A stretch of 64,000 bases of DNA from Cannabis sativa (GCF_029168945.1 NC_083602.1:33001219-33065218); one strand, 5' to 3'; counted from the stretch's first letter, positions 1 to 11,667 are shown. Notes: generated from the letters alone by a model not told the origin. Program-made: numbers and translations.

Positions 1-1
1 C

Positions 2-2794
2 TCGAGGAGTAAAAGGTCCTCCAAGGGCAGCACCCGGACGGGGGAGAAGTGCCAGAAAAGGGGGTACACTCCCCAGTACACTCAATACACGGAGCTGTCG
101 GACTCCCACGAGCGTGTGTACTTTGCTACTAGGCAAAATACACACTACCGGAGACCACAACAGTTGTACAAGGATAGCTCCCGGAGAGATCCGAGCAAAA
201 GATGCGAGTACCACAACGACATTGGGCATAGCGCCAATGAATGCAAGAATCTCAAGGACGAGATTGAAAACCTAATCCGGTTAGGCCACCTCTATGAGTG
301 GATCAAAAATAGGTTGCCTCACCTTAATTCGGGTCAGGCGACTGTGGGTGTGCCTCAGGGAACACCGGGGAGTACAGCAGGAGCGTTAGCTCCAACTGCT
401 CCCGCGGGCGACGCCCAGCACATCCCCGGTCTGCCGCCCAGACCTAACGGGAGGGTAGCCATGATCTCCGGAGGTCCCCATATCGGAGGAACTACTCGTA
501 AGGAGCTCAAACGATACGCAGGGGCCGTAAAACACAATGAGGTTTGGGAGGTTACTCAACTCCCAGCTCAAAGGCCTCGGCTGATGGACCAACCCATCAC
601 GTTCACGGAAGAAGACGCCAAGACGGTGCGCTTCCCTCATCATGACCCATTGGTCATAGAGACCCCCATCGCAAATAAAGTGGTGGCCAGAGTCTTAATT
701 GACAATGGAAGTTCCGTGAACCTACTCTTCAAGGAGGCCTTCACCGCAATAGGCTTGACGGACCGAGACCTCTCGCCTAGTGGGTCCCAATTCACAGGGT
801 TTAATGGGACAACACTTATCCCAATGGGAAAAGTAAGGCTCCCAGTCACCTTGTGCCCGGACACCCCCCAGAGCACATTTAAATACTGCACTTTCGTGGT
901 GGTGGACTGTCCAACTGCTTACAACGCGATCCTCGGCCGACCGGCCTTGGTAGATTTTGGCGCAGTCACATCCATTCGGCACCTGTGCCTGAAGTTCCCT
1001 ACCCAGGAAGCTGGGATCGGGACGGTGAGAGGAAACCAGGGGGAAGCAAGGCAATGTTACAATGTCGCAACCCACCTGCCCGTACTGATGGTCCGAGAAT
1101 CCATTGAGCCAGATGTGGCTGAAGAAGATGAGTTAGACCCCCGTGTGGGGTCTGAAATAATTGTGGAACCAATGGAGGATGTTGAGGAATTATCAGTGTG
1201 CGACCTCGACTCCACCAAAGTACTCCGGCTGGGAAAGAACCTAGATCCGGAGGAAAAAGAGAAAATAATAAAAACACTGAAGGGCGCCATCGACATCTTT
1301 GCATGGCGCCAAGAAGACATGACTGGCATAAGCCCTCATGTCATCACCCACGTACTCAACGTCAATCCGGACATGCCGCCAGTCCAGCAAAAGCGACGCC
1401 CGCTCGACTCGGTGAAAGCCGAGGCTCTGGAGAAAGAGGTGGATAAACTTTTGACCAACGGCATGATCCGCGACGTATACTATCCGGAGTGGCTAGCCAA
1501 TCCGGTCCTGGTACCCAAGCCGAACGGGACTTGGCGAGTTTGTATAGATTTCACTGATCTAAACAAAGCTTGTCCGAAGGACTGCTTCCTGCTGCCCAGG
1601 ATCGACCAGATGGTAGACGCCACTTCTGGATTCAAGCTACTATCCTTCATGGACGCCTATGCTGGATACAATAAGATAAAGATGCATACGGCTGACCAGG
1701 AGTGCACTAGCTTCAGGACCGATAAGGGGGTATACTGCTACCTAGTCATGCCCTTCGGACTAAAAAACGCCGGAGCAACCTACCAGAGAATGGTCAACCG
1801 GATGTTCAAAGGCCTCCTGGGACGAAATATGGAGGTTTATGTAGATGACATGCTCGTCAAGTCCAAAGCATGCAACAGCCATGCAAGCGACTTAGAGGAA
1901 TGTTTCGAAGTAGTCCGGAGATACGGCATGAAGCTCAACCCAAAGAAATGCACCTTTGGGGTCAAGTCAGGGAAGTTCCTGGGCTTCATCGTCAGCCAGA
2001 GGGGGATTGAGGCAAACCCGGAGAAAATCCAGGCTCTCTTGAGCATGCCATCCCCCCAAAAGCACAAAGATGTGCAGAGCCTGACCGGAAAGGTAGCTGC
2101 CCTAAGCCGCTTCATCTCACGGTCCACGGACAAGTGCATACCCTTCTTCAACATACTGAAGAAGTGTCAAAAGTTTGAATGGTCGGACGAGTGCGAGGAG
2201 GCATTCAAAAAACTAAAAGAGCACATGGCCAGGCCTCCTATCCTGTCAAAACCCGTTCTCGGAGAAGACCTATTTCTATATTTGGCTGTCTCCGAACACG
2301 CGATCAGCGCTGCCCTAGTCCGGGAAGAAGAGAAAACCCAGCATCCTGTGTACTACGTCAGTAAGCGCATGATAGGAGCCGAAACGAGGTACCCCCTCAT
2401 TGAAAAGTTGGTATTTTGCCTCCTGATGGCCTCGAGGAAATTGAGGCCATACTTCCAAGCACATCCGATCAAGATACTAACCAACCACCCACTCCGGCAA
2501 GTCCTCCAAAAACCTGAGGCGTCCGGAAGGCTCCTCAAGTGGGCAATGGAGTTAAGTCAATTTGACTTGCACTATATTCCCCGAATCTCCATAAAAGGCC
2601 AAGCCTTGGCAGACTTCATTACTGAATGCAACGAAGCCGAGGCAACCGCGAATATGCCGGTACCGCCGATCCCCACATGGAGAGTATTTGTGGACGGAGC
2701 CTCCAACGAAAATGGGTCCGGAGCCGGAGTGGTGATGATATCACCAACCGGACTGCGACTCCAGGTGGCCCTACGGTTCGACTTCGCAGCTTAA
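2..2794 (+). pseudogene. Tat gag-pol: gag 3' end, protease, RT, RNase H (broken)
   Basis: The frame is open from base 2, upstream of the first ATG at 116, so the true start is outside the window. A CX2HX4HX4C zinc knuckle (CEYHNDIGHSANEC) lies near 209-250. The protease has an LIDNGSS active-site motif near 695-715 and a downstream ILGRP. RT shows FMDAYAGY near 1650 and catalytic YVDD near 1840-1850. The connection and RNase H regions follow (LTNHPLRQ near 2485). A second RNase H begins near 2680 (WRVFVDGASNENGSG). A TAA at 2792-2794 interrupts this second RNase H; the same frame continues immediately with NNEAEFEAL, so it is a point lesion and not the natural end. Confidence 0.85.
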
Positions 2795-3325
2795 AACAAT
2801 GAGGCCGAATTCGAAGCCCTGATAGCAGGGCTGAGATTGGCAAAAGCCGTAGGAGCCAAAAGAGTGGAAGTCTACAGTGATTCCCAGCTGGTCGTAAACC
2901 AGATATCGGGAGAATACCAAACACGCGGCGAGCGAATGGCCGCATATGTAACAATAGTCCGGGAGTTGCTTCACGAGTTCACAGACTACAAAATAGAAAG
3001 GATCCCCCGGGAAAAGAACGCTCACGCGGACTGTCTGGCTAAGTTAGCTTCAGACAGAGAAATTGAAGAGTTGGGGGTAGTACCAGTGGAACGCTTGGCA
3101 AAGCCGAGCATCAACATAAAAGAGGCCACGATAACGGTTGGGCAAGAACCTAGCTGGATGGTCCCCATCATAAAATACATAACAAAAGGTGAGTTGCCCC
3201 AAGAAAGGGCACTATCTCGAAGATTCAGTATCAGGCTCATCGTTATGTAATGATGGATCAAATTCTCTACCGAAGAGGACTCAGCATGCCTTATTTAAGG
3301 TGTGTATCGGACCCTGAAGCTAGAT
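2795..3325 (+). pseudogene. Tat archaeal-type RNase H remainder and linker to integrase
   Basis: This continues the preceding frame past the stop: [13 protein letters not shown], then [16 protein letters not shown] and [12 protein letters not shown], which carry the expected Glu and Asp residues of a type I RNase H. The frame then shifts near 3220. The conserved linker (QILYRRGLSMPYLRC, near 3260-3304) is read in another frame until a TAA at 3323-3325. After that, the segment that should encode the first half of the integrase HHCC zinc finger is missing; only the CDSCQRF half remains from 3342. Confidence 0.75.
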
Positions 3326-3341
3326 AAATCATGCTAGAAAG

Positions 3342-4286
3342 TGTGACTCGTGTCAAAGGTTCGCGAACATACCGAGAGCTCCTCCAAATGAAATCACCCT
3401 GATGACTAGTCCCTGGCCCTTCGTGGTATGGGAAATAGATCTTATTGGGTCCTTGCCAACAGGAAAAGGAGGAGTAAAGTATGCAATAGTAACAGTAGAC
3501 TACTTCACCAAATGGACAGAGGCTGAGCCCATGAAGACCATAACTGCTAAAAAAGCACTGGACTTTGTTATCAAAAACATAGTGTGTCGATATGGCCTGC
3601 GTCACAAAATAGTCTCTGACAATGGAAAGCAATTCAATTGCGAGGAATTTACTGACTTCTGCAACCAACACGGAGTAGTGAAAAGCTTCTCCGCGGTGGC
3701 CAGACCTCAAACAAACGGTCAAGCGGAAGCAGTCAACAAAATCCTAAAGGTCACCTTGAAGAAAAAGCTGCTAGCCTGCAAAAACAACTGGCCTGAAGAG
3801 TTGCCAAGAGTGTTATGGGCCTACCGGACGACCCCCAGAACCACGACCGGTCACTCGCCTTTTTCAATGGCGTACGGTTGTGAAGCCATGGTCCCGGTAG
3901 AAACGTTATTCCCGTCCCACAGGAGAACGACTTACGATCCAGTCGCTAATCAGGCTTTGCTTCAAGAAGCCCTAGATCAAGTTGAAGAGCTCCGGGACGA
4001 GTCTCAAATACGGATGGCGGCTTATCAAAAGAAGATGACCAAGTATTTTGACTCCAAGGTTAAAAACAGAAAATTTGCTATTGGGGATATGGTCTTAAGA
4101 AGAGTCTTCCCAGCCACCCAAGAACCCGGAGTGGGGGTACTTGGGCAAAATTGGGAAGGACCATATGAAATCGAGGATGAAATCGGCTTAGGCACTTACA
4201 AGCTAAAAAGAATGGATGGAACCATTGTGCCAAGAGCCTGGAATGCCAATCACCTCAGAAAATATTACCATAAGCCAAAAATATAA
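3342..4286 (+). pseudogene. Tat integrase catalytic core and C-terminus
   Basis: Integrase inserts the cDNA into the host genome. The frame opens with CDSCQRFANIPRAPPNE, the remaining part of the zinc finger. It continues through the core with Asp in EIDLIG, Asp in SDNGKQF and Glu in NGQAEAVNK, the expected DDE set. A C-terminal domain follows (GDMVLRRVF, NWEGPYEI), and it ends at a stop at 4284-4286. The core looks intact, but it lacks the HH part of its zinc finger and is in a different frame from the upstream pol, so it cannot be made as part of a normal polyprotein. Confidence 0.85.
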
Positions 4287-4441
4287 CTTAGATTTTGTTT
4301 AAAGAGTTTGTGTCGTCCAAATGTATACAGCCTCCGCATGTTAAATAAAACTGAGTACCTTAAAAACAAAGTTTCTATGCTACTCAGGGGGGGGTACTAG
4401 GGTATACCGCACGGACAGACAAAAAACAAATTAAGTAAAAT

Positions 4442-4605
4442 ATCCTGACCCAAAGGGCAGGTCAAAAAGAGTATGCACAAAAATAAAAAGCATAAGTATA
4501 AACATCCTGATCCAAAGGACAGGTCCAAAAGAGAAATATGTGCATCAAAAAAGATCACGTATAAATATCCTAGCCCTAAAGGGCAGGTCAAAATATATAC
4601 AAATG
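4442..4605 (+). repeat. 62-63 bp tandem repeat after pol
   Basis: Two full units and one partial unit begin at 4442, 4504 and 4567. Each opens with ATCCTGACCCAAAGGGCAGG or a close variant, followed by an A-rich tail. The block lies in the non-coding space between the integrase stop and the antisense ORF, where related plant elements also often have short minisatellites. No coding role is apparent. Confidence 0.75.
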
Positions 4606-4753
4606 GCCCGGGGACAGGCTTTAGAAATTGTCTCCCCTTTAAAACAGCTATGTAAGATATTGTCTTAAATAAAAGAAAATAGCTGTAAATAAACATATAT
4701 ATATAAAAAAAAAGAGTGAAATCTTGGTTGAACTGGGTCAAACTCGGAGCGGC

Positions 4754-7005
4754 CTAATCGATGCGAGGAGGGAGACGAGGTCCGATGCTTGCCTCCACCA
4801 TGGCATCAAGTTTTTTCTTCTTCTCCCGGAATTTGGCGATCATCTCCTCAGGTTTGGGGTAGAAGGTAAGCTTGATGTTCTGGTCGTTAGTAGACCAAGC
4901 CATAAAGACGCCATCATCAAAGCGCTTGGTGCACCAGCTGCAGGAAACGGGAGAAAGAAGCTCAACTCTTTTTGCCTTCTTTGAGGCTTGTTCCTTGAAG
5001 TCCCTGAGCTCCTTCAGCTCCGCGGCCAGGGTGGCCCTTGATTCTAAGTTTGCTTGGTGAGTTTCCTCTAAGGACCTCACCTTGGCAGCCATCTCATCCA
5101 AGGCTTCCCTGGCCTCCCGAAGCTCCCGCCTGGCCTTTTCAGTGGCTTCACCTTCCGTCCTCAGCTCCTCCTGGTGCCTGGCCTCCAGCCTATCTCTCCG
5201 CAGGGCCTCCTCCCGGATCATTGCCTCCGCCTGCGCTTCCCTCCGCTTAGCCTCTTCCTCATTAGCTTTGGCAGCGGCCTCCCGGCGCTCAGCAGCCTCC
5301 TGATAAAGCCGCCTCTCAGCAGTAAGATCCTGAAGAATCTTCCTGACTTCGTCCATGTCCCCGAAATCGGACAGGACGAAGCCATGGTTGATTATGTTCT
5401 TGGAGAGACGGCCGACTTCAGTGGCAAGCTAAAAGATAATACAAGTATAAGTAAAAATCTCCAGAAAAGAAAACAATAAGGGGAAAAGCAAACTACAAAA
5501 CACTTACCACAGTGAGGGAGTGGCTGAGGTCCTGGACTTGGTAGATGGAGTTCAAGGATGCACAAGCAGAGAACCGCTTAGGAGCACACCGGGTAAGCTG
5601 GGACGCAAACTCGCCAGTCATCTCCGCAGCAAAGGGAGCTAAGGTGGGCCCGAGGAAGCGACCGAACCAGTCTGACAGGGGGTCCAAATTTAGATCCCAC
5701 GGATTCTGGTATTCCGGGTTGTTGAGAGTATTTTGCATCTCAACTCGCAAGACCCTCGTAAGGGCTTCCACCTCAGCATACTCCCGGGACTATTCGTCCA
5801 TGGCGTAGTTGTGTTTAGCTATCCGAAGCTCCTGTCTCGCCTTGTCTCCAGGAACTGGAGTCAGCACAATATTGGGAGGGGCAGTATGTTCTTCCATGGG
5901 AGAGACCCCGCCATCGAGACCGTGGGCCGAAGTATCAGCTCTCCGTGGCCGTTTGGGCTCCTCCTGGGCAATCATTTTGCCTTTACGTTTGCGAATCAGA
6001 GCAATTTCTTGCTCTTCTTCACCTTCTTCAACTTCCTAAGCAAGAGCCCGGTGCCCTCTTGCACCTTCTTCAACTTCCTCAGAAAAGCCCCATTGCTTTT
6101 CTTGACCTTCTCCCGGGAGCACCTCCTCGTCATCCACTAAGTCATTAGTGTCTGGAGGAGCACTGGAAGAAATCTTTAGAGGGGGGGCCATCTGGGAAGA
6201 AGTAAAGGGAGGAGGAGCCTCAGGAGTGTGAACCCCGGCAAGTTCGGCCAAAATGACGTCCATGGAAGCACCTGCTACAACAAAAGAAAGAAAGCAAGTG
6301 TTAGAACATCCGTGGGAAACCACCAACACTCAGATATGACAAGCAAGCTAGTCCTACCCTGACTCTCTACTTGGGCCCTAGCAAAGTTCCGAATTTTGAT
6401 GCTGGCAGCATCATCTCCGAGATAGCTGTTCGAAGGCCGGAACCAGCTGGATGTAATATAAGCTGAAGGGCCTAAGGGAACGGGCTCCGGGGGACCAGAA
6501 CCCATCCGGGACCGACCTAGGAAATCTCCTAAGTTGGAAAAATAAAACTCCTTCAAATGGTCTCCCCACCGGTCGAGGGCATCCTAAACCTATAAAGACG
6601 CTCATCGAACCCTACAGGCCTAAGACTGGCATACTCACCGACAGAAGGGACATAATGAACTGCTAAAGGAGACTTACCACCGGAGCCGGAAGTGCCGGCA
6701 CCAGGAGCCCCAGTGTTCGGCTCCTGAGCCGAAGGCTGTGGCCTGGGAGCCCTTCTCTCCGCTGAGTCCCCAATATGAAGGGGCTTCCCGGCGATCGCCT
6801 GGCTTCTTCTCTCGACCGGGCTCCCCACGCGAAGTGGCCTCCCAGAAGCTGCCTGAGCCTTAGAGTATGCCTTTTCCTTAGCCTTCTGGTAGAGATAGTC
6901 CTGGTACTTCTTCTCGGCAGTGGCGATGATCTCATCTCGGAAGGTCTTCTTCTCGGCAGTGGCGATGTTGCCCCTAATTTTTCCCAATATACGTGGACCA
7001 ACCAA
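4754..7005 (-). pseudogene. Antisense intron-containing extra ORF of the Tat element (coiled-coil protein)
   Basis: The gene runs antisense to gag-pol. Apparent exons on the minus strand are about 7005-6677, 6583-6358, 6271-5508 and 5428-4754. Two introns are well supported: 6357-6272 (GTAGGA...GCAG, joining SQG to GASMD in phase) and 5507-5429 (GTAAGT...TTTTAG, joining SLTV to LATEV in phase). The intron near 6676-6584 has GT and AG ends but its phases do not join cleanly. The last exon encodes a long Glu/Arg/Ala-rich coiled coil (about residues 1-130 from the Met at 5356). The first exon has a duplicated 17-residue segment (GRPLRVGSP / GKPLHIGDS). In-frame TAGs at 5790-5792 and 6036-6038 break exon three. 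Tat elements are known to carry such antisense ORFs; the function is unknown. Confidence 0.7.
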
Positions 7006-7213
7006 ACAAGGACACGTGGATCAAGCAATGTACAATCCAAAATATTTGCTAAGTCTTTATGCTGTAAGGTGGCTTCCAGGACGTACCTCCCGGAGAAGGC
7101 ATATGGAACCCCATATGCTCCCGAAAGCTCGAAGTAACGTTAAGGCATCTCCGCGACGTGTCAGGTTTCTCCTGAGCAATCAAGTCGCATTTAATGCCGC
7201 ATGGGAGGAAGCG

Positions 7214-7752
7214 TGTTGGGACTGCTACACGCAATAAAGTCTGGCGGCACAACCTCCAACCAGCAGCTACAAAGTAATGATCATTTAAGTCTAGCGACGG
7301 CTACACTGTGAAGAGTCACATCAGACAAAAGGCAATAAGGACATTCCACATAAAAACCCTACAACACCTAGGGATTTGACCATGCATTATCCATGGTATA
7401 TTCATTGGGAATGCCAACTTTATGGATACTTACAGATACATTTGTAAGGATAATTCTGGGGATCACCCCACCAAAAACACTATAAATACCCCCTCAAAGC
7501 TCATTAAATGGGATCGAGAATTTTGGGCTGCATAAGAGCAAGTAGAGTAAATACTCACCAAGAAAATTCTCTGTATTTATAAGAGTGAAACACTCCCCAA
7601 ATACATTCTCTGTATTAAATACATCCATAAATAACAAAGACTCGTGGACTAAGGCTCATTAACGCCCCAACCATGTAAAAATCCTTCTCTAATTTTCTTA
7701 CAGCTCTCTAACTTTATAATATTTTATTAGTTGCCGAAAACCTCGATCAACA
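7214..7752 (+). repeat. 3' LTR of the Tat element
   Basis: Boundaries are proposed from the terminal inverted repeat TGTTG...CAACA, a purine-rich stretch (GGGAGGAAG) just upstream as a polypurine tract, and the abrupt start of chromovirus LTR sequence at 7753. The right boundary is firm because 7753-7798 matches 27376-27421. The left boundary is less certain because the 5' LTR is not in the window for comparison. Confidence 0.6.
7481..7488 (+). promoter_or_regulatory. TATA box in the Tat LTR
   Basis: TATAAATA sits about 270 bp inside the LTR, in the context CACTATAAATACCCCC, as expected for the U3 promoter of a plant LTR. Transcription would start roughly 30 bp downstream. Confidence 0.5.
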
Positions 7753-7798
7753 GTGCTAATTGCCTTTTCTAATCCAATTTACTAAAGCGGTCATTACA
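7753..7798 (-). repeat. Chromovirus 3' LTR stump
   Basis: The sequence matches the first bases of the 5' LTR at 27376-27421 (minus-strand start TGTAATGACCGC). It lies directly after a polypurine tract at 7799-7816 (minus strand AACGGGGGGATAAT). It stops where the Tat 3' LTR ends, which suggests the Tat element inserted inside this LTR. Confidence 0.85.
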
Positions 7799-7799
7799 A

Positions 7800-8386
7800 T
7801 TATCCCCCCGTTAAAAGGATTTCGTCCTCGAAATCTAACCTGAATAGCTCTGGATATTGAGTCCTCATATCAGACTCCAATTCCCAGGTGGCTTCTTCCA
7901 CCTTACTGTTCCTCCAGAGCACCTTAACTAGAGCAATAGTCTTGTTCCGAATAACCTTTTCTTTTCTATCAAGAATCTGCACAGGTTGCTCTTCATAGGA
8001 TAAGTCTGATTGCAGTTCAAGGGCTTCATAACTCAAGATATGAGTCGGGTCTGACAAGTATTTCCTCAACATAGAAATATGAAATACGTCATGAACAGCC
8101 GACAACGCTGGTGGTAAGGCTAGCCGATACGCTACCTGCCTGACCTTCTCAAGTATCTGAAATGGCCCAATGAACCTAGGGCTCAACTTACCCTTCTTGC
8201 CGAAGCGCCTAATACCCTTAATGGGTGAAATCCGCAGGAAAACATGTTCCCCTACCTGAAATGTGACATCCCTGCGCTTTGGGTCAGCATAACTTTTCTA
8301 CCTTCTTTGAGAAGCAAGCATCTGAGCCTTGATCTTATCAATAGCCTCATTGGTCTTCTGCACTAACTCTGGACCCAAGTACTTCC
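7800..8386 (-). pseudogene. Chromovirus integrase C-terminus with chromodomain
   Basis: The minus-strand frame reads KYLGPELVQKTNEAIDKIK, then a TAG at 8298-8300 in place of the usual Gln codon, then YADPKRRDVTF, GKKGKLSPRFIGPF (the GPY/F-type module) and VHDVFHISMLRKY. It ends with a chromodomain-like tail (KVEEATWELESDMRTQYPELF) near the stop. This arrangement is typical of plant chromoviruses, whose chromodomain targets integration to chromatin. The single stop and the upstream solo LTR insertion make it a pseudogene. Confidence 0.85.
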
Positions 8387-9559
8387 TGTTACGAAAATTA
8401 TGATCACTACGCAAGTATACGCAATCAAGTAGTAAACTCACACAGGTGAGGTCGAACCACAGGGAATTGGACTAATTACTACTAAATTATACTTATGATT
8501 CTATCTGGTAAAATAATACTTTTTATGATTTAAATAAGACAATTCAGAAAATTAAAAATAACAAAGGAAGATTAATCAAGATAAGAAAATAGGGAGACGA
8601 ATCCTGTTGTTAAGTTACTAATGTTAATGTCTAATTGCTATCCTTCTCTTGAAGTGAATGACAAATTATAAATTAACCTAACTCTTTTCAGATCTTTTAG
8701 GTTCTAAATCACATGCTCTTTAATTAATCTCTTAATTAAACTAACATGAAATCAGCATTAAGCAATAATCTAATTGTCACAAAGGCTATGTAAATACTCT
8801 CGTTTCACATCAAAACCTAGACTACTCAATTTTAGCATTCTCAATTCTCACTTTTCAGATTTCAAATTGAGATCATAAAACATGTAAAAGGTGATCAATC
8901 TTGCACATGGAAATTAAACACAAATATGAATAGTGTTCACAATCAAGATGGAGGAATGGCAATTATTCATTAACTAGGAAAAACTTAAACAACATTCATC
9001 ATTCTCCCTAAATAGGAGTTTAGTTCAAAACATCCATAATCAAATCCATAATTAACATTGAAACAGAAAATAGCATAGAAGAATTAAAGAGAAGAGAAAG
9101 AACTAGTTGAAGCAATTGATCCGGGTCGCCACAAGCCGCTCTTTTAGCCTCCTCCTTTGTTTCTAGGGCTCCAAATCTGAATAATCCCTAATTTTCACGA
9201 ACTCTCTCTATTTAAACCAAGTCTCATCTTTAAAATTCGTGAAATTACAAAACTGCCCAAAAATCCCGTCACTGGGTCACCGTCGCGATTGGTAATGCCC
9301 CCGTCGTGACGGGGTTAAGCTGCGATTTCTTGAAAATCTTTCTGCCAGTTCCCGTCGCGACTGGAACAGGCAGCAACACAATTTTTGGTTTTTCTTCTCG
9401 ATTTTTCACCACTTGTCCTTGATTCTTATACATACTTTCTTTAAACACACGGGGACCTGAAACAAAAGAATCAAGCGTAAAATAGCCCTAAAACTAGAAA
9501 CAAAGAGTGAAAAAAAACCGAAAATACAACCCGAAACTTAGACTAATTTTAGCCTAACA
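8387..9559 (-). repeat. Solo LTR, Athila-like family
   Basis: The ends are TGTTACG...CCTAACA on the plus strand, equivalent to TGTTAGG...CGTAACA on minus. It is flanked by an exact 5-bp duplication CTTCC (8382-8386 and 9560-9564). It shares the terminal segment (CGCAAGTATACG, GGTCGAACCACAGGGAATTG) and the GTCGCGAC motif cluster with the Athila-like LTRs at 37891-39305 and 45290-46247. No internal sequence remains, so it is the product of LTR-LTR recombination. Confidence 0.85.
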
Positions 9560-9772
9560 CTTCCTTTCTCCAGTTTTGTCCCAATGAATAGGAGAACGAC
9601 ATTTTCTACCATATAACATCTCGTAGGGAGCCATCCCTATTGTACTTTGGTAGCTATTGTTGTAGGAGAATTCAATCAAAGGCAAGTACTTACTCTATGA
9701 ACCCTCAAAGTCCATGACACAGGCTCGCAGTAAATCTTCCAATATCTGAATCGTTCTTTCTGACTCACCAGT
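9560..9772 (-). pseudogene. Chromovirus integrase fragment (end of catalytic core)
   Basis: Minus-strand translation begins at the GESERTIQILEDLLRAC motif, which normally follows the catalytic Glu region (DGQSERT in relatives). It continues through MDFEGS, a TAG in place of Trp, [15 protein letters not shown] and [18 protein letters not shown]. The integrase sequence between the HHCC finger (near 19810-19880) and this point is absent, so the two catalytic Asp residues are lost. It abuts the copia LTR at 9773. Confidence 0.8.
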
Positions 9773-11667
9773 TGTTGGAAATTATTTTACCAGGATCTTA
9801 GATCTACTCACAAGTATGTTGATTAACACCCTAAATATGAACTTTCTAAAACGATGAAATAACCACATATAAAGTTTAGGAAACCTTACATTGGGTGCAG
9901 CGGAATAATATGACTCCTTCCGTTCAGATATCTAGCCCTTGATTCCTTTCTGTAGCAGAGCATTATCAATATCTGAACCTGGATCTCTTTCTCTGAATCT
10001 TTGATGCTGAAACTCCTTTGCTGATGATCTTTCTTCACGATCTTCCTCACTATGATTGAGGTATCACTTGATGTGTGTGGGCACTACTCTCACACTAAGA
10101 TTTTCGAAATTGAAGAGGGAAGGAGAAAGAGAAGGGTCAGCCAAAGATAGGGAGAGAGAAGGATCAGGTTTTCTCTGATTCAGAAGTCTCAGAAGAAAAG
10201 TCTTATTTTCCTGAAGCCTTCACTATCTATTTATAGCATTCCACTAGGGTTAGATTTGAATTATATGGCATTAAAATAATGAAAAAATCAACTTAAAATA
10301 CACACAAAGGTGGCCGGCCATACACTTAGTGGATTGGGCCTTGCTTTTTGCAATTTTGCAATTTTAACACCTTTTGTATCTAATTTTCTCAAAAAATGCC
10401 AATTTCCTAATTCAACCATTTAAATGCCAATTCTAACTATTTAATAACTATAAATAATTATTAAATAATATTGTCATTTATCATATTTATTAATTGAACC
10501 ATACAAAGTATCATAATTAACAAATATGCCCCTATAAACTCTTTCTTTACAATTTCGCCCTTACTTAGTGAAAATTTCACAAATAGACATAGTCTAATTT
10601 GTGAATTATAATTGATTAATCAAAACCAATTACATGAGTCTTACAAGCAATATTATCTCAACTAGTGGGGGGACCATGGGTCTATATAACCGAGCTTCCA
10701 ATAAGTAGATCAAGAATTTATTACTAAAATTCACTAACTTATTAATTCTTCGTTGAATCCACGCATAGAACTTAGAATTGCACTCTCAGTATATAGAATG
10801 CTCTATATGTTCCACCATATAGACACATCATTAGTTATCCATTGTTATAATCCTAATTTGATCAATTATCCTCTATATGAATGATCTACACAGTAAAGGG
10901 ATTAAATTACCGTAACACCCTACTATGTATTTTATCCTTAAAACACTTGACCCCGTATAAATGATATTTCAGCTTATGTGAAATGAGATCTCCACCATTT
11001 ATTTTCGTTTGGTCAAGCTCGAAGGAGATCATCCTTTGCTTACTATTCGCCAGATAGAAGCTATAGATTCCATGTTTATGCTAGCGCTCCCACTCAATTG
11101 CACTACCGTGTTCCAAAAAGTACGTATCACCCTGACCTAAAAGTAGGCTTAACTAACAATTCAAGGAACACGAATAGCCTTTCAAGATTGAGCCTAATCA
11201 TAATAGGATTAAGATCATTTGATCTAGGATCAACTAGGCGATATTGACTTGAATAGATTTTACGGTAAGGTTAATTAAATCTAAGTCAAAGTTCAATATC
11301 GGTCCCTTCCGATGCATACTCCATGCATCCAACCTGAGCTTTACTTTAACCAATGCTCTGGAAAGAACATAGCACTTCTCCAAATGCAAGTAAACTCTGT
11401 TGTAGATTATCATATCAGTAAAACCCTGTGTCTGATAAATCTAGGAAACTTTATTCACATAGTCATGTTTATTTTCCAATGTGTTGACGGCACAATAAAC
11501 AGGATCAAGTATGTGAAAAGGGTTTCAGATGAATCTATACATTATGTACATATAATCATGAAATAAACCATGTGAACCATGCAACATTAGATGTTATTGC
11601 TGATCTATATTAATAAATAAATCTGATTATATTGAAATGAGTTTTATTTAGGGCATAAAACCCAACA
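9773..11667 (-). repeat. Copia-family LTR (left copy, 3' LTR of element)
   Basis: This 1895-bp LTR has termini TGTTGG...CCAACA as read on plus. The minus strand carries the U3 start TGTTGGGTTTTATGCCC. Its inner edge is followed by a polypurine tract. Its outer edge is followed (minus strand) by ACTGGT, the same six bases that begin the PBS of this family, before chromovirus sequence resumes. It contains 24 bp that the right copy lacks, near 10322. Confidence 0.85.

Larger units (their letters stand above)
1..7752 (+). mobile_element. Tat-lineage Ty3/gypsy retrotransposon, 3' portion
   Basis: The element enters from the left edge, so its 5' LTR and the start of gag lie outside the window. Order on the plus strand: gag zinc knuckle, aspartic protease, reverse transcriptase, RNase H, a second (archaeal-type) RNase H, integrase, a short tandem-repeat block, an antisense spliced reading frame and the 3' LTR. 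The double RNase H, integrase after RNase H, and an extra antisense ORF before the 3' LTR are known hallmarks of the plant Tat lineage. Pol carries one in-frame stop, a frameshift and a deletion in the integrase zinc finger, so this copy is not autonomous. It ends at 7752 inside the 3' LTR of the minus-strand chromovirus that follows. Confidence 0.85.

Noticed and set aside
6553..7137. Several overlapping plus- and minus-strand ORFs in the Tat 3' region
   Set aside because: Only the minus-strand frames joined by GT-AG introns make a continuous coiled-coil protein; the plus-strand ones are shadows of this GC-rich coding sequence.
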